From Acidobacteriota bacterium (GTDB taxonomy: Bacteria; Acidobacteriota; Terriglobia; Terriglobales; Acidobacteriaceae): a stretch of DNA of 64,000 bases. The notes under the pieces were generated by a model. That model was not told the origin of the DNA. It was given only the letters and a program-made list of their open reading frames with translations, and did no database searches. The DNA lies in assembly GCA_021778845.1 (NCBI GenBank), contig JAJYBU010000004.1:62001-126000 (forward strand), read 5' to 3'. Every line of letters starts with the position of its first letter. Positions within the stretch are counted from its first letter, which is position 1. This document shows, in pieces, positions 8,525-17,341 of the stretch. Made by a program: the position numbers and the translations under genes.

Positions 8525-9352
8525 TTGAACTCGCTGCAACATCCTGTGATGGTTGGCCTGCTCGCCCTGTCGACGCTGACGGCAGCGGCGCAGACGGCGA
8601 GGCCGGCCGCGCGCAACGAGGGGAAGATGCCTCCTGCCAAGGTGAATTCCCTGCCTGGGCCTGCACCGACCCCGATTAATCGCACTGTAATTGTGCTCGA
8701 TCCTGCGCATGGCGGCATCGATAGCGGGTCGCAGATCAGCGATACGACGGTGGAGAAGGATGTGACGCTGGCGCTGGCATTCAGGCTGCGATCGATGCTT
8801 ACGGTGCGGGGGTTTACGGTCGTGATGACGCGCGATGCGGACAGTCCGTCCGAGGTGGACGCAGAGGGTACGGCCCTGACGCTGGATGATCGTGCGGGGA
8901 TTGCGAACCACGCCCACGCGGCGGCCTGCCTGCTGCTGCATGCGACTGGAAGCGGGAACGGAGTGCATCTGTACAGATCCGAACTGGACGCAACTGCTGG
9001 CGAGCCGGCCGTGGTGCCGTGGCTGACGGCGCAGGCAGCATGGGTTCCGCAGAGCAAGTTGCTGGAGAAGCAGTTTGCTGACGCTCTGGCGCGCGCAGGA
9101 ATCGCGCTGGTGGCGAGCAACGCGTCGGTGCGGCCGATGGATTCGCTGGAGTGCCCGGCGCTGGTCGTCGAACTGGCGCCTGAGGGAGACGATGCAGACA
9201 GCGTCAACGATACGGACTATCAGCAACACGTGGCACTGTCGATCGCCGGGGCGCTGCTCTTCTGGCAGAACCAGGTGCAGGCGCCAGTGCGGCTTTCAAC
9301 TGTTGCAGCGGGCAAAGCGGTCCAGGCCAGTTCGACAGGGGCGCAGCCATGA
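8525..9352 (+). CDS. Secreted N-acetylmuramoyl-L-alanine amidase (Amidase_3)
   Basis: The protein is up to 275 aa. The first usable start is TTG at 8525; ATG at 8549 would give a shorter signal peptide (MVGLLALSTLTAAAQ), and I cannot decide between them. The zinc-amidase core holds all expected residues: His in DPAHGG, Glu in VEKDVTLALA, His in LLLHATG and the catalytic Glu in LVVELAP. The enzyme would cleave the bond between MurNAc and the peptide stem in the periplasm. The C-terminal 40 residues are Ala/Gln-rich. The stop overlaps the GerMN gene by ATGA. Confidence 0.85.
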   Translation: MNSLQHPVMVGLLALSTLTAAAQTARPAARNEGKMPPAKVNSLPGPAPTPINRTVIVLDPAHGGIDSGSQISDTTVEKDVTLALAFRLRSMLTVRGFTVVMTRDADSPSEVDAEGTALTLDDRAGIANHAHAAACLLLHATGSGNGVHLYRSELDATAGEPAVVPWLTAQAAWVPQSKLLEKQFADALARAGIALVASNASVRPMDSLECPALVVELAPEGDDADSVNDTDYQQHVALSIAGALLFWQNQVQAPVRLSTVAAGKAVQASSTGAQP

Positions 9353-10086
9353 TCCAGCGGCATCAACGCATCGTGTTCTGGTGTCTGATTCTGTGCGTAA
9401 TCGGAATGGGCATCCTGCTGGCGGTGGAACGCCAGCGCGGCCGGGCCCGCATCAAGGCGCTGGCGGCAGACCAGACGCCGCTCGACGCACCCACCGCAAC
9501 GACCGAGGCCGTCACGCTCGATCTGGCCAATGATGACGATGGGACCATCACTGCGACCACGCGCCAGGTCGCGCTACCGGAAGAGGCAAATGCGCGGGCT
9601 CGCGCGTTGATCGAGCACCTGATTGCAGAGTACGCTCTGCCGGGGTCGCCGCACCCGCTGCCTCCGGGCTCGGCCGTGGCGGAGGTGTTTCTGCTGCCGC
9701 TGCCGGTGGTCGGCTATGCTGCCGACACATCACCTATGGCTGCAAACGACAGGGGGTCAATGGGCACGCTGCCGGTCGGTTCGAGCAACTCCGATGCATC
9801 CAACGCAAAGCGGCCTGGAGGCGAACTTGCGGTCATCGACCTGCGCAGCACCTTCGTGAACCAGCATCCCTCGGGAGTGGAGGTGGAGACCCTGACCCTG
9901 CGTTCGATCCTTGGAACACTGCATGCCAATGTTCCACAGATCGAGCAGGTACGCTTTCTGGTGGATGGACAGGCGCGCGAGACGCTGGCAGGCCACGCCG
10001 ATCTTCTGCGCACGTACCCGGCAAGCGATACGACATCCATTCGAGGTGGCGCGCACAGTGCGAACGAAGGACAATTGAATCAATGA
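9349..10086 (+). CDS. Membrane-anchored GerMN-domain protein
   Basis: This 245-aa protein has an N-terminal membrane anchor (residues about 9-27) followed by a periplasmic GerMN-like domain, seen in LRSTFVNQHPSGVEVETLTLRSIL and the ending IEQVRFLVDGQ, which are typical of sporulation/germination GerM repeats. The insert between the two halves (PLPVVGYAADTS to KRPGG, about residues 123-158) is polar and probably a loop. The organism is not expected to sporulate; GerMN domains are also found in cell-envelope proteins of non-sporulating bacteria. Overlapping starts on both sides (ATGA at 9349 and at 10083) link it to an amidase and to glutamate racemase, pointing to peptidoglycan turnover. Confidence 0.82.
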   Translation: MIQRHQRIVFWCLILCVIGMGILLAVERQRGRARIKALAADQTPLDAPTATTEAVTLDLANDDDGTITATTRQVALPEEANARARALIEHLIAEYALPGSPHPLPPGSAVAEVFLLPLPVVGYAADTSPMAANDRGSMGTLPVGSSNSDASNAKRPGGELAVIDLRSTFVNQHPSGVEVETLTLRSILGTLHANVPQIEQVRFLVDGQARETLAGHADLLRTYPASDTTSIRGGAHSANEGQLNQ

Positions 10087-10943
10087 ACTCTGCAAGTCCC
10101 ATGACAGATGCAGCCTGGGCGGCATCGAAGCGAAACCCTGTAGTTGGAGTATTCGATTCCGGCTTTGGAGGGCTGACCGTGCTGCGTGCCTTGCTGCCGC
10201 GCATTGCGTCGGCGAACTATATCTACCTGGGCGACACGGCGCGGTTGCCCTATGGGGCGAAGTCGCAGGCAACGATCGCGCGGTATGCAGTGGAGAGTGC
10301 GCGGTTCCTGGAGGAACGTGGCTGCGAGTATTTGGTGATCGCCTGCAACACGGCCACGGCGCTGGCGCTGGAGGATATTCGGCGCGCGGTGAAGGTGCCC
10401 GTGCTGGGAGTTATCGAGCCGGGAGTGCAGGCCGCAAGGCGAACGATCGCGGAGGCTGATGGCGAGGTGCTGGTGCTGGCGACCACTGCGACCGTGCAGT
10501 CGCATGCCTATCGCGAGGCCTGCGCAGCTGTGGGATTGCGTGCGACCGAGGTGGCGTGCCCGCTGCTGGTGCCGCTGGTGGAGGAGGGATGGACGGACCA
10601 TGCGGTGACGCGCGAGGTCCTGCGCATCTATCTGTCGGAGGCGCTGAGGAAGTGCGATCCGCAGGCGGTGCTGCTCGGCTGCACGCATTACCCACTGATA
10701 GCGGGGGCCATCGAACAAACGCTCCGAGACTTAGGATCGGCCGCAGTGGTGATTGATTCGGCAGAGGCAACTGCGGAGGCGGCAGAAGCAGAACTGGCGA
10801 CAGGAATGGAGGCGCACGCGCCGGGAGCAGAAGCCAAATTTGAGTGCTTTGCGACGGATTCGGTGGAGAAGTTCGAGCGGCTGGGAAGCCTGTTTCTGCG
10901 GCGGTCGATCGGGCAGGTGCATCTGCTTGACATAGGCGGATAA
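10083..10943 (+). CDS. murI: Glutamate racemase MurI
   Basis: The 286-aa protein has the signatures of cofactor-independent glutamate racemase: VFDSGFGGLTVLRAL near the N-terminus, the first catalytic cysteine in IACNTATALAL and the second in LLGCTHYPLI. It interconverts L- and D-glutamate, supplying D-Glu for the peptidoglycan stem. The ATG overlaps the GerMN stop by ATGA, so amidase, GerMN and MurI form one translationally coupled cell-wall operon. The N-terminus is about 15 residues longer than the core; a later in-frame start is possible. Confidence 0.94.
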   Translation: MNSASPMTDAAWAASKRNPVVGVFDSGFGGLTVLRALLPRIASANYIYLGDTARLPYGAKSQATIARYAVESARFLEERGCEYLVIACNTATALALEDIRRAVKVPVLGVIEPGVQAARRTIAEADGEVLVLATTATVQSHAYREACAAVGLRATEVACPLLVPLVEEGWTDHAVTREVLRIYLSEALRKCDPQAVLLGCTHYPLIAGAIEQTLRDLGSAAVVIDSAEATAEAAEAELATGMEAHAPGAEAKFECFATDSVEKFERLGSLFLRRSIGQVHLLDIGG

Positions 10944-10956
10944 ACTAGTGGGAGCG

Positions 10957-11343
10957 ATGCATTATCTATTGAAGTCTGAGCCCGACAAATACTCCTACGA
11001 CGACCTGCTGCGAGACGGCGAGACGGTGTGGGATGGAATCAAGAATCCGCAGGCGCTGATGACGCTGCGCAACATGAAGCCCGGCGAAGAGTGCGTTATC
11101 TACCACTCGAACGTGGGCAAGGCGGCGGTCGGGACGGCGAAGGTCGTCTCGGTGACGACCTATCCGGCTGATCCGAAGACACCCATCGTGCGGTTGAAGG
11201 CCGGCAAACGCCTGAAGCGGGAGAAGCATCTGGCGGAGATCCGTGAGTCGGGCGTGTTTCTGGGCTCGGTCCTCTTTCGTCAGTTTCGGCTGTCGGTGGT
11301 GCCTCTTTCCGAGGAGCAGTTCGATTGGCTGGTTCATGGCTGA
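10957..11343 (+). CDS. EVE-domain protein
   Basis: The product is 128 aa from the ATG at 10957, which begins MHYLLKSEPDKYSYDDL, the classic EVE opening; a GTG nine bases earlier is also in frame. Further signatures are VWDGIKNPQA and GEECVIYHSN. EVE domains are PUA-like folds thought to bind modified nucleobases in DNA or RNA. Stand-alone EVE proteins of this size (thymocyte nuclear protein 1 relatives) are widespread housekeeping genes of uncertain role. The gene follows murI by only 13 bases, so it is probably co-transcribed. Confidence 0.88.
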   Translation: MHYLLKSEPDKYSYDDLLRDGETVWDGIKNPQALMTLRNMKPGEECVIYHSNVGKAAVGTAKVVSVTTYPADPKTPIVRLKAGKRLKREKHLAEIRESGVFLGSVLFRQFRLSVVPLSEEQFDWLVHG

Positions 11344-11447
11344 ATACGCCGGGTGCGGCCAGAATTCTCCCAAACTGCTATTCTTAGCTTCGGATCATTT
11401 CTTCGCTTAAGTTCATTTTATTTGCCAGCCAGGCAGGAGTTGTCAGC

Positions 11448-12224
11448 ATGATCGATATGAAGGGCAAGGTGGCCGTGGTGTTCGGCCTCGCCAATAAACG
11501 CAGCATCGCCTATGCCATCGCAGAAAAACTATCGGACGCGGGCGCGACGCTGGTGCTGTGCTACCAGAACGAGCGACTGCGTGAAGAGGCCGAAGATCTG
11601 ATCGAATCGCTCAGCCAGAAGGGTGCGGCTCGCGCCATCCAGTGCGATGTCTCGGTCGACGCTGAGATCGACGCGGCATTTGCGAAGATCGCCGAGACGT
11701 TTCCGGTCATCCACACGGTGGTGCACTCGGTTGCCTTTGCGCCGCAGGATGCGATGAAGAGCGACTTTCTGATGACCAAGCGCGACGACTTCCGCATCGC
11801 GCACGACGTCAGTGTGTACTCGCTGATCGCGGTTTCGCGCGCCGCCGCGCCGCTGATGACCGAGGGCGGATCGATCATGACGCTGACCTACTACGGAAGC
11901 CAGAAGACCTTCCCACACTACAACGTGATGGGCGTGGCAAAGGCAGCGCTCGAAGCCACGGTGCGCTATCTTGCAACCTCGCTGGGCGAGAAAGGGATTC
12001 GAGTGCACGCCATCTCGGCGGGCCCCATCAAGACACTTGCAGCACGTGGCGTCGCGGATTTTTCTGTTCTGCTGGATGCCGTGACCGCCCGCGCTCCGCT
12101 GCATCGCAATATCGAGCAACAAGAGGTGGGCAAGGTCGCGCTGTTCCTCGCCAGCGATCTTTCCAGCGGGATGACGGGCGGAGTGACGTTTGTGGATTGC
12201 GGATTTAATATCTCTGGAATCTAG
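11448..12224 (+). CDS. fabI: Enoyl-[acyl-carrier-protein] reductase FabI
   Basis: The 258-aa protein has the atypical short-chain dehydrogenase layout of FabI: a nucleotide-binding opening AVVFGLANKRSIAYAIA, LTYYGSQKTFPHYNVMGVAKAALE carrying the Tyr-x6-Lys catalytic pair, and SAGPIKTLAARGV. FabI carries out the last reduction of each fatty-acid elongation round and is the triclosan/isoniazid-type target. CAGGAG ends nine bases ahead of the ATG at 11448. Its last codons are duplicated just after the stop (see the repeat at 12203). Confidence 0.95.
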   Translation: MIDMKGKVAVVFGLANKRSIAYAIAEKLSDAGATLVLCYQNERLREEAEDLIESLSQKGAARAIQCDVSVDAEIDAAFAKIAETFPVIHTVVHSVAFAPQDAMKSDFLMTKRDDFRIAHDVSVYSLIAVSRAAAPLMTEGGSIMTLTYYGSQKTFPHYNVMGVAKAALEATVRYLATSLGEKGIRVHAISAGPIKTLAARGVADFSVLLDAVTARAPLHRNIEQQEVGKVALFLASDLSSGMTGGVTFVDCGFNISGI

Positions 12225-12246
12225 ATTTAATATTTCTGGAATTTAA
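12203..12246 (+). repeat. Tandem duplication of the fabI 3' end (2 x 22 bases)
   Basis: The last 22 bases of fabI (12203-12224), which code for FNISGI and the stop, are followed at once by a second copy (12225-12246) differing at three positions. Because 22 is not a multiple of three, the second copy is out of frame with the first and does not extend the protein. The duplicate lies just ahead of the ribosome-binding site (CAGGAGG) of the next gene. Confidence 0.85.
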
Positions 12247-12267
12247 TGGCCCCTCAGGAGGATCGAA

Positions 12268-12780
12268 ATGCGTATCGCTGATTTGCTACTCGAAGACTTC
12301 GACATTGAGATAAGCAATACAAGGCGCACGCTGGAGCGTGTGCCTGAGGGCAAGCCGGATTGGGTGCCACACGCGAAGTCCATGCCACTGGGAAAGCTGG
12401 CGATGCACTGTGCTAACCTGCCGCTGTTTGGCTATTACATCCTCGAAGATGATGGCATGGATATGGCGAATTCAGCACGGCCACACGCATCATTGGTCTT
12501 CGAGTCGCGGGAGCACTGCCTGCAGCAACTGGATGAATCTGCGGCGAAGTGCAGGGCTGCCCTGACCAGCGCCAGCGACGAGGCTCTCGCGAAGGCCTGG
12601 CCCTTCTCGTTTGGGGAACGTGTGATCTCCAACGTCTCCCGCTCCAAGACGTTCCGGATGATGTTTTTCAACCACATGGTTCACCACACGGCGCAACTCG
12701 GCGTGTATCTGCGGCTGAACGATATTCCGCTGCCTGCGCTCTATGGGCCGTCTGCGGACGAACAGTGGTCGCCGAAATAG
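12268..12780 (+). CDS. DinB-family (four-helix) protein
   Basis: This 170-aa protein opens MRIADLLLEDFDIEISNTRRTLERVP and ends NHMVHHTAQLGVYLRLNDIPLPALYGPSAD, the DinB/YfiT-like metal-binding fold signature in which the first and last histidine regions coordinate a metal ion (here HMVHH near residues 136-140). Members include bacillithiol- or mycothiol-dependent transferases, and BshC is also in this window, but the substrate is not shown by the sequence. A strong CAGGAGG lies nine bases ahead of the ATG. It is 43 bases downstream of fabI. Confidence 0.82.
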   Translation: MRIADLLLEDFDIEISNTRRTLERVPEGKPDWVPHAKSMPLGKLAMHCANLPLFGYYILEDDGMDMANSARPHASLVFESREHCLQQLDESAAKCRAALTSASDEALAKAWPFSFGERVISNVSRSKTFRMMFFNHMVHHTAQLGVYLRLNDIPLPALYGPSADEQWSPK

Positions 12781-12820
12781 ACTGACCGGCCAGGTCCATC
12801 TGCAGTATTCTTCTTGCACG

Positions 12821-14104
12821 ATGCGACTCTCAATTCTGGCTTTCATCCTTGTGAGTGCTGCGCAGGCTGTTCAGGCGCAACAGCCTGCCCCACCAATGAC
12901 TGTTCTGCACGCGGACCGCCTACTCGATGTTGCAGGCGGCAAGGTTCTGTCGCCGGGTGAAGTGCTTGTTGTCGGCGAGCGTATCCGCGAGGCGGGGACG
13001 CAGGTCACAAGGCCTGCGGGCGCGGTGGTGATTGACCTGGGAGACACGACCCTGATGCCCGGGCTGATAGACGTGCATACCCACCTCTTCCTGCACCCCG
13101 GCGCTGAAGACTTGCAGACGGTGGAAGAGTCTGTGCCGCAGCGAACACTCATCGCCGCTGCCGCAGCAAAGGCCGACGTGATGGCCGGCTTTACTGCCGA
13201 GCGCGACATGGGCACCGAGGGCGCAGGGTGCGCGGATGTTGCAGTGCGTAACGCTATCAACAGCGGTAGTATCCCGGGGCCGCGAATGCGGGTGTCGTGC
13301 AACGCGATCGACATTGTGGGTGGGCACGAAGACGCGATCGGATACAACCCCGCGCAGCATGTGCTTTCGAACGCTGACTATGCGAACACGGCGGACGAGA
13401 TCGTTGCGACGATGCGCGAGCAGCGCAAGGGCGGCGCGGACTTCACCAAAATCTACGAGACCGGGCCGGACCACCTCGTGGATGGGGTCTTCTCCACGCC
13501 TTATCAATACACCGAAGAGCAACTCGCCGCAGCCGTTGCGGAGGCCAATCGCACGGGATCGTTTGTCGGCGTCCACTGCACCGGCGAGCCGGGCGCATCC
13601 TACGCAGCAGAGGCCGGCGTCGCGAGCATCGACCATGCCTACTATCTGTTGCCCGAGACGATGAAGTTGATGCACGAGAAACAGATATACGCAGTGCCGA
13701 CGTTTGCGATCTCGGAGTACTTCATCGAACACCCGGTGCGAGGTCTGGGATCGTATGACCGCAGCGAACTCGCCTTCCATGCCGAGCAGTTCAAGAAACA
13801 GATGGCCGCCGGCGTTCCTTTTGCCGTGGGCTCGGACGTGGGGCCGTTCCCGCATGGGACACAGGCGCGAGAGTACGAACTGATGGCGCAATATGGCATG
13901 AGCAACGCCGACGTGCTTCGCGCCGGGCTGATCAATGGCGCAAAGCTGCTCCGCTGGGCGGACGAGATTGGGCAACTCAAGCCGGGCTTCTATGCTGACG
14001 TGATTGCCGTCAACGGCAATCCGCTCAAAAATATTAACGTGCTGGCAAAACCCGTTTTCGTGATGAAGAATGGTGAAGTACTGATGCGCAACGCAAACCA
14101 CTAG
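12821..14104 (+). CDS. Exported amidohydrolase (imidazolonepropionase-like)
   Basis: The ATG at 12821 gives 427 aa starting with a signal peptide (MRLSILAFILVSAAQAVQAQ). The amidohydrolase metal motif is DVHTHLFLHP; later ligands appear in VGVHCTGEPG, SIDHAYYLL and VGSDVGPFPHG. This layout belongs to the exported Xaa-Pro dipeptidase/imidazolonepropionase-like amidohydrolases that are abundant in acidobacteria, which often act on cyclic amides or N-acyl/carboxypeptide substrates. Exact substrate unknown. The open frame starting at 12743 is an upstream extension through the DinB gene in another frame and was not used. Confidence 0.87.
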   Translation: MRLSILAFILVSAAQAVQAQQPAPPMTVLHADRLLDVAGGKVLSPGEVLVVGERIREAGTQVTRPAGAVVIDLGDTTLMPGLIDVHTHLFLHPGAEDLQTVEESVPQRTLIAAAAAKADVMAGFTAERDMGTEGAGCADVAVRNAINSGSIPGPRMRVSCNAIDIVGGHEDAIGYNPAQHVLSNADYANTADEIVATMREQRKGGADFTKIYETGPDHLVDGVFSTPYQYTEEQLAAAVAEANRTGSFVGVHCTGEPGASYAAEAGVASIDHAYYLLPETMKLMHEKQIYAVPTFAISEYFIEHPVRGLGSYDRSELAFHAEQFKKQMAAGVPFAVGSDVGPFPHGTQAREYELMAQYGMSNADVLRAGLINGAKLLRWADEIGQLKPGFYADVIAVNGNPLKNINVLAKPVFVMKNGEVLMRNANH

Positions 14105-14120
14105 AGATTCTGGAGGTTCC

Positions 14121-14822
14121 ATGCACCATCGCGCAGCTACCACACTCACGCTTGCGCTGCTCTTGGGCGCAACGGCTCCAATGGTGCCGCAGGCTCCGTC
14201 GGACACCCTGCTCACCAGCCTGGACGCAAGTTACAGTCTGACGAAGATGGGTTTTGGCGGCAGCTCGCGCGTCACTGCGCCGGGCAGCGTCTACGTGGTC
14301 CACGTCGACGGCCTGCTGGCGCGCGCCATCGCCGATCACGTAACGCCCACCACCACCATCAAGGATGGCCAACCGCTGCCATCGGGAAAGGGCTTCCTGG
14401 GTGCGTTTGGAGCCATCGGCGACACCCGTCAGGTCACTCCAGGTGAGCGCTTCTACATCGACGGAATCGAACTGAAGGACGACGGCATCGTCTTTCGGAT
14501 GGTCTCGCTAGACACACACGTGGTCGAGGCCAATGGCGATTCGGTGCAGTCGCGTTTTCGCATGCTGATCAAGTTTCCGATTGCGAAGGGAGCGACGGAC
14601 ACGCTCAACGTGGCCAGTGTTCATCAGCTTACCGACCCCATCTTCTCGATCGAGGGAGCGCCCGCACCGGCCCCGCAGGTGAAGCTCGGCGAGAGTCTGG
14701 CGGATGTGGAGAAGGCCTTTGGCCAACCAAGCCAGATCGTCGATCTGGGCTCCAAGAAGATTCTGGTCTACAGCAATCTCAAGGTCATTCTGATCGATGG
14801 CAAGGTCACGGACGCAGAGTAA
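14121..14822 (+). CDS. Secreted protein of unknown function
   Basis: I do not recognise a named family. The 233-aa protein has an N-terminal signal peptide (LTLALLLGATAPM) and no further membrane segment. The C-terminal half contains KLGESLADVEKAFGQPSQIVDLGSKKILVYSNLKVILIDGKV, which resembles the small SmpA/OmlA-type or PepSY-like modules that begin GxsxxdVxxxfGxP and end with a 'K...ydg.kVtf.dGkV' strand. A strong ribosome-binding site (TGGAGG) precedes the ATG. It follows the amidohydrolase by 16 bases and is probably co-transcribed with it. Confidence 0.7.
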   Translation: MHHRAATTLTLALLLGATAPMVPQAPSDTLLTSLDASYSLTKMGFGGSSRVTAPGSVYVVHVDGLLARAIADHVTPTTTIKDGQPLPSGKGFLGAFGAIGDTRQVTPGERFYIDGIELKDDGIVFRMVSLDTHVVEANGDSVQSRFRMLIKFPIAKGATDTLNVASVHQLTDPIFSIEGAPAPAPQVKLGESLADVEKAFGQPSQIVDLGSKKILVYSNLKVILIDGKVTDAE

Positions 14823-14839
14823 CGCCTGCGCCGTGGGCC

Positions 14840-16684
14840 CTACCCGGCCTTCTCGCTCAACTCGGCCCATCGTGCGTAGATGGCATCGTGCTCGGCTTGG
14901 GCGGCTTCCATCTCAGCGAGCGCCGCCGTTAGTGCTGCGGGATCGGTGACGACGGCGGGGTCTTCGAGGAGGTCGTGCGCGGCTGACATACGCGCATCGG
15001 CCTTGTCCACGAGCGCTTCGATGCCATCGAACTCCCGCTGCTCCAGATAAGAGAGCTTCTTCTTCCCAGTCGTCGACGAGGGTGCGCTGGCCGCCGACGA
15101 CTTCTGCGCACTGTTGGCCGAGGCCTGCTGATTGGTTGCGTAGCCGCGCTCGATTCCCTTCCAGTCCTCCCACTGCGAGTAGTCGGCGAAGGTGCGCGCG
15201 TGGCCGTGGCCGTCGAGGCCGAGCACGATGTTGGAGACGCGGTCGAGCATGTAGCGGTCGTGCGTCACCAGCACCAGCGCACCCGGAAACTCCAGCAGCG
15301 ACTCTTCGAGAATCTCAAGCGTGGGAATGTCCAGATCGTTGGTCGGCTCGTCGAGCATGAGAACGTCAGCAGGCTGGAGCATCAACCGCGCGATGAGGAC
15401 TCGACCGCGTTCGCCGCCGCTGAGGCGCTCGACCGGCTGGTTGAGCTGGTCGCCGGTGAAGAGAAACTTTGCCGCGTAGCTGGCGACATGCACGACACGA
15501 TCCTGATAGACGACCGCGTCAGAGTCGGGCGCGAGCGCGCGGCGCAGCGTGAGCGTGGGGTCGATCTCGCGCAACTGCGAGAAGTAGACGATGCGCAGGC
15601 CGTTGGCGCGCTTGATGGTCCCCTTCGTGGGGGAAATCTCGCCGGACATGGCGCGCAGGATCGTCGTTTTGCCGCTGCCGTTGGGTCCGACCAGGCCGAG
15701 CTTCATACCGTTGGTGACACTGAAGCTGACACCGCCGACGATCTCGCGTCCGCCCAGCGAGATGCTAACGTCTTCTAACTCAATCAGCCGTTTGGTCTGG
15801 CGATCGGTAGCGGCGAACTCGATGCCAGCGGTCGCTGTGCGGGTGCGAGCGTCGACCTCGGCGAGTTTGCCGATGAGTCCCTGTGCGTTGTCGATACGCG
15901 CCTTTGCCTTGGTGGCGCGTGCTTTGGGGCCGCGGCGCAGCCATTCGATCTCCGTCTTGACGCGGTTGCGTAGCCCCTCCTGCATCTTGCTCTGCGCTTC
16001 GAGGTAGAGTTCGCGGCCTTCAAGAAATTTCGAGTAGGTGCCGCGCACACGCAATATACCTTCAGCGTAGACGCGGCTGAGTTCAACGACCTCGCTGGCA
16101 ACGTCTTCAAGAAAATACCGGTCATGCGAGACGACGACGCAGGCGAAGCGCGCGGACCGCAGGACGCCTTCGAGCCACTCGATGCCTTCAAGGTCGAGAT
16201 GGTTGGTGGGCTCATCCAGCAGCAGCACGTCGGGCTGCGTGACCATGGCCTCGGCGATGGCGAGACGCTTGCGCCAGCCGCCGGAGAGGCTGGAGGCCTC
16301 GGCGTCCATGCGGATGGAGGTGTCGGCGCCGTCGTCGGCAAAGCCAGCGCGGCCGAGGGTCTCTCGCAGGCGCTGCTCACGCTCGTTGGCGGGAACGCTG
16401 GTGCGCTCGAGCGCCGCCTCCAGAACGCTGCGGACGGTAAGGCCGGCGGCGTACTCGGAGACCTGCCTGACGTAGCCGATGCGTGCGCGGCGGCGCACGG
16501 AGACCTCGCCGGTGTCGGGCTGGACCTCACCCGCAAGCACGGCGAGCAGGGTGGACTTACCCGCGCCGTTGGGCCCGATGAGGCCGATACGGTCGCCCTC
16601 ATTTACTGCAAAGGAAATTTTTTCGAAGAGTGGCGTCGCCCCAAAGCGTTTCGACACGCCCTGAGCATTCAAAATCGGCGGCAT
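14840..16684 (-). CDS. ABC-F family ATPase (Uup-like)
   Basis: This 614-aa protein has two ABC domains without membrane segments: Walker A GPNGAGKSTLL and GPNGSGKTTIL, signature LSGGWRKRLAIAE and LSGGERGRVLIAR, and Walker B LLLDEPTNHLD and LMLDEPTNDLD. A charged linker joins the domains (about residues 230-290), and a C-terminal helical domain of about 100 residues is present, as in Uup. ABC-F proteins act on the ribosome or on DNA-linked processes; Uup-type members affect transposon excision and ribosome assembly. Several other ABC-F subtypes cannot be excluded. Confidence 0.9.
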   Translation of the reverse strand: MPPILNAQGVSKRFGATPLFEKISFAVNEGDRIGLIGPNGAGKSTLLAVLAGEVQPDTGEVSVRRRARIGYVRQVSEYAAGLTVRSVLEAALERTSVPANEREQRLRETLGRAGFADDGADTSIRMDAEASSLSGGWRKRLAIAEAMVTQPDVLLLDEPTNHLDLEGIEWLEGVLRSARFACVVVSHDRYFLEDVASEVVELSRVYAEGILRVRGTYSKFLEGRELYLEAQSKMQEGLRNRVKTEIEWLRRGPKARATKAKARIDNAQGLIGKLAEVDARTRTATAGIEFAATDRQTKRLIELEDVSISLGGREIVGGVSFSVTNGMKLGLVGPNGSGKTTILRAMSGEISPTKGTIKRANGLRIVYFSQLREIDPTLTLRRALAPDSDAVVYQDRVVHVASYAAKFLFTGDQLNQPVERLSGGERGRVLIARLMLQPADVLMLDEPTNDLDIPTLEILEESLLEFPGALVLVTHDRYMLDRVSNIVLGLDGHGHARTFADYSQWEDWKGIERGYATNQQASANSAQKSSAASAPSSTTGKKKLSYLEQREFDGIEALVDKADARMSAAHDLLEDPAVVTDPAALTAALAEMEAAQAEHDAIYARWAELSEKAG

Positions 16685-16731
16685 AGGTCTAGTCTACCGG
16701 TTATCCGGCGATGAGTTGTACTGCGACAGCG

Positions 16732-17040
16732 TCAGTCCAGGTCGAAGTCGCGCAAAGGCTTGCCGGTGAGTGGTGATTCCTTGGCTTTCTTTACTGCCTC
16801 GGCGAACTTCTTCGCCATCAGGTCGTCCTTGTTTTTTTCGGCCTGCACCGATTGCGCGAAGATCGATTCGCGGCGCGCGTCGTTTTCCTTGAGTGCTTTG
16901 GCGGCAGCGCCAAAGTCCTCGAAGGTCTTCTTGCGCGGAGCGGGCGTATGCGCAATCACCGAGCGGGTTACTGGATCGATCTTCAACATGCCGCCGCAGT
17001 CCGGGCACATCACTTCAAATGGCTGGTCGCTCAATCCCAT
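16732..17040 (-). CDS. Small protein with a single CxxC knuckle
   Basis: The 102-aa protein begins MGLSDQPFEVMCPDCGGMLKIDP, a zinc-knuckle-like half (CPDC) with no second cysteine pair, so metal binding would need a dimer or be absent. The middle is a charged, helical, probably coiled segment rich in Lys/Ala/Glu (about residues 40-85). I do not recognise the family; similar short 2TM-less zinc-ribbon proteins are common unknowns in acidobacteria. It is transcribed after the small membrane protein at 17054, 13 bases upstream of its start. Confidence 0.65.
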   Translation of the reverse strand: MGLSDQPFEVMCPDCGGMLKIDPVTRSVIAHTPAPRKKTFEDFGAAAKALKENDARRESIFAQSVQAEKNKDDLMAKKFAEAVKKAKESPLTGKPLRDFDLD

Positions 17041-17053
17041 GACACATCCTCAA

Positions 17054-17299
17054 CTAGCGATTGTACGGCGGCGGCGGGGTGTATCTGTAGACGTACCGCG
17101 GTGTGTCGCGGAAAGCCCATACCAGGGCAATCACCCAGCCGATCAGCGTCCAGCCGAAGAAGAGGTTGATGAGGAATATCCACCAGAAATTTTCGGCGTG
17201 CCGAGAGCCTGCCACAAAGGCGGGAAGAAAGTGGATGACGAACGCGAGGACGCCGAGCAGGATCAACAGCAGCAGTGGTAATCCTAAAAGAAATGCCAT
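17054..17299 (-). CDS. Superinfection-immunity-type small membrane protein
   Basis: The 81-aa protein has two membrane helices. The second carries FLINLFFGWTLIGWVIALVWAF, the signature of the Imm/superinfection-immunity family (in phage T4 Imm blocks DNA entry of a second phage). In bacteria most copies of this family are chromosomal and have no shown immunity role. The C-terminus is a short proline- and tyrosine-rich tail (RYVYRYTPPPPYNR). It sits between a bshC gene and a small CxxC protein, not in a phage, so an immunity role here is speculative. Confidence 0.75.
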   Translation of the reverse strand: MAFLLGLPLLLLILLGVLAFVIHFLPAFVAGSRHAENFWWIFLINLFFGWTLIGWVIALVWAFRDTPRYVYRYTPPPPYNR

Positions 17300-17341
17300 G
17301 CCCGCCAGTATCGCGCAGGATGGTGCGTATGTACATAGAAA

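Noticed and set aside
10957-11343. EVE protein as part of a modification-dependent defence system
   Set aside because: It is a stand-alone EVE domain beside murI with no nuclease or McrBC-type partner, so a housekeeping reading is more likely.
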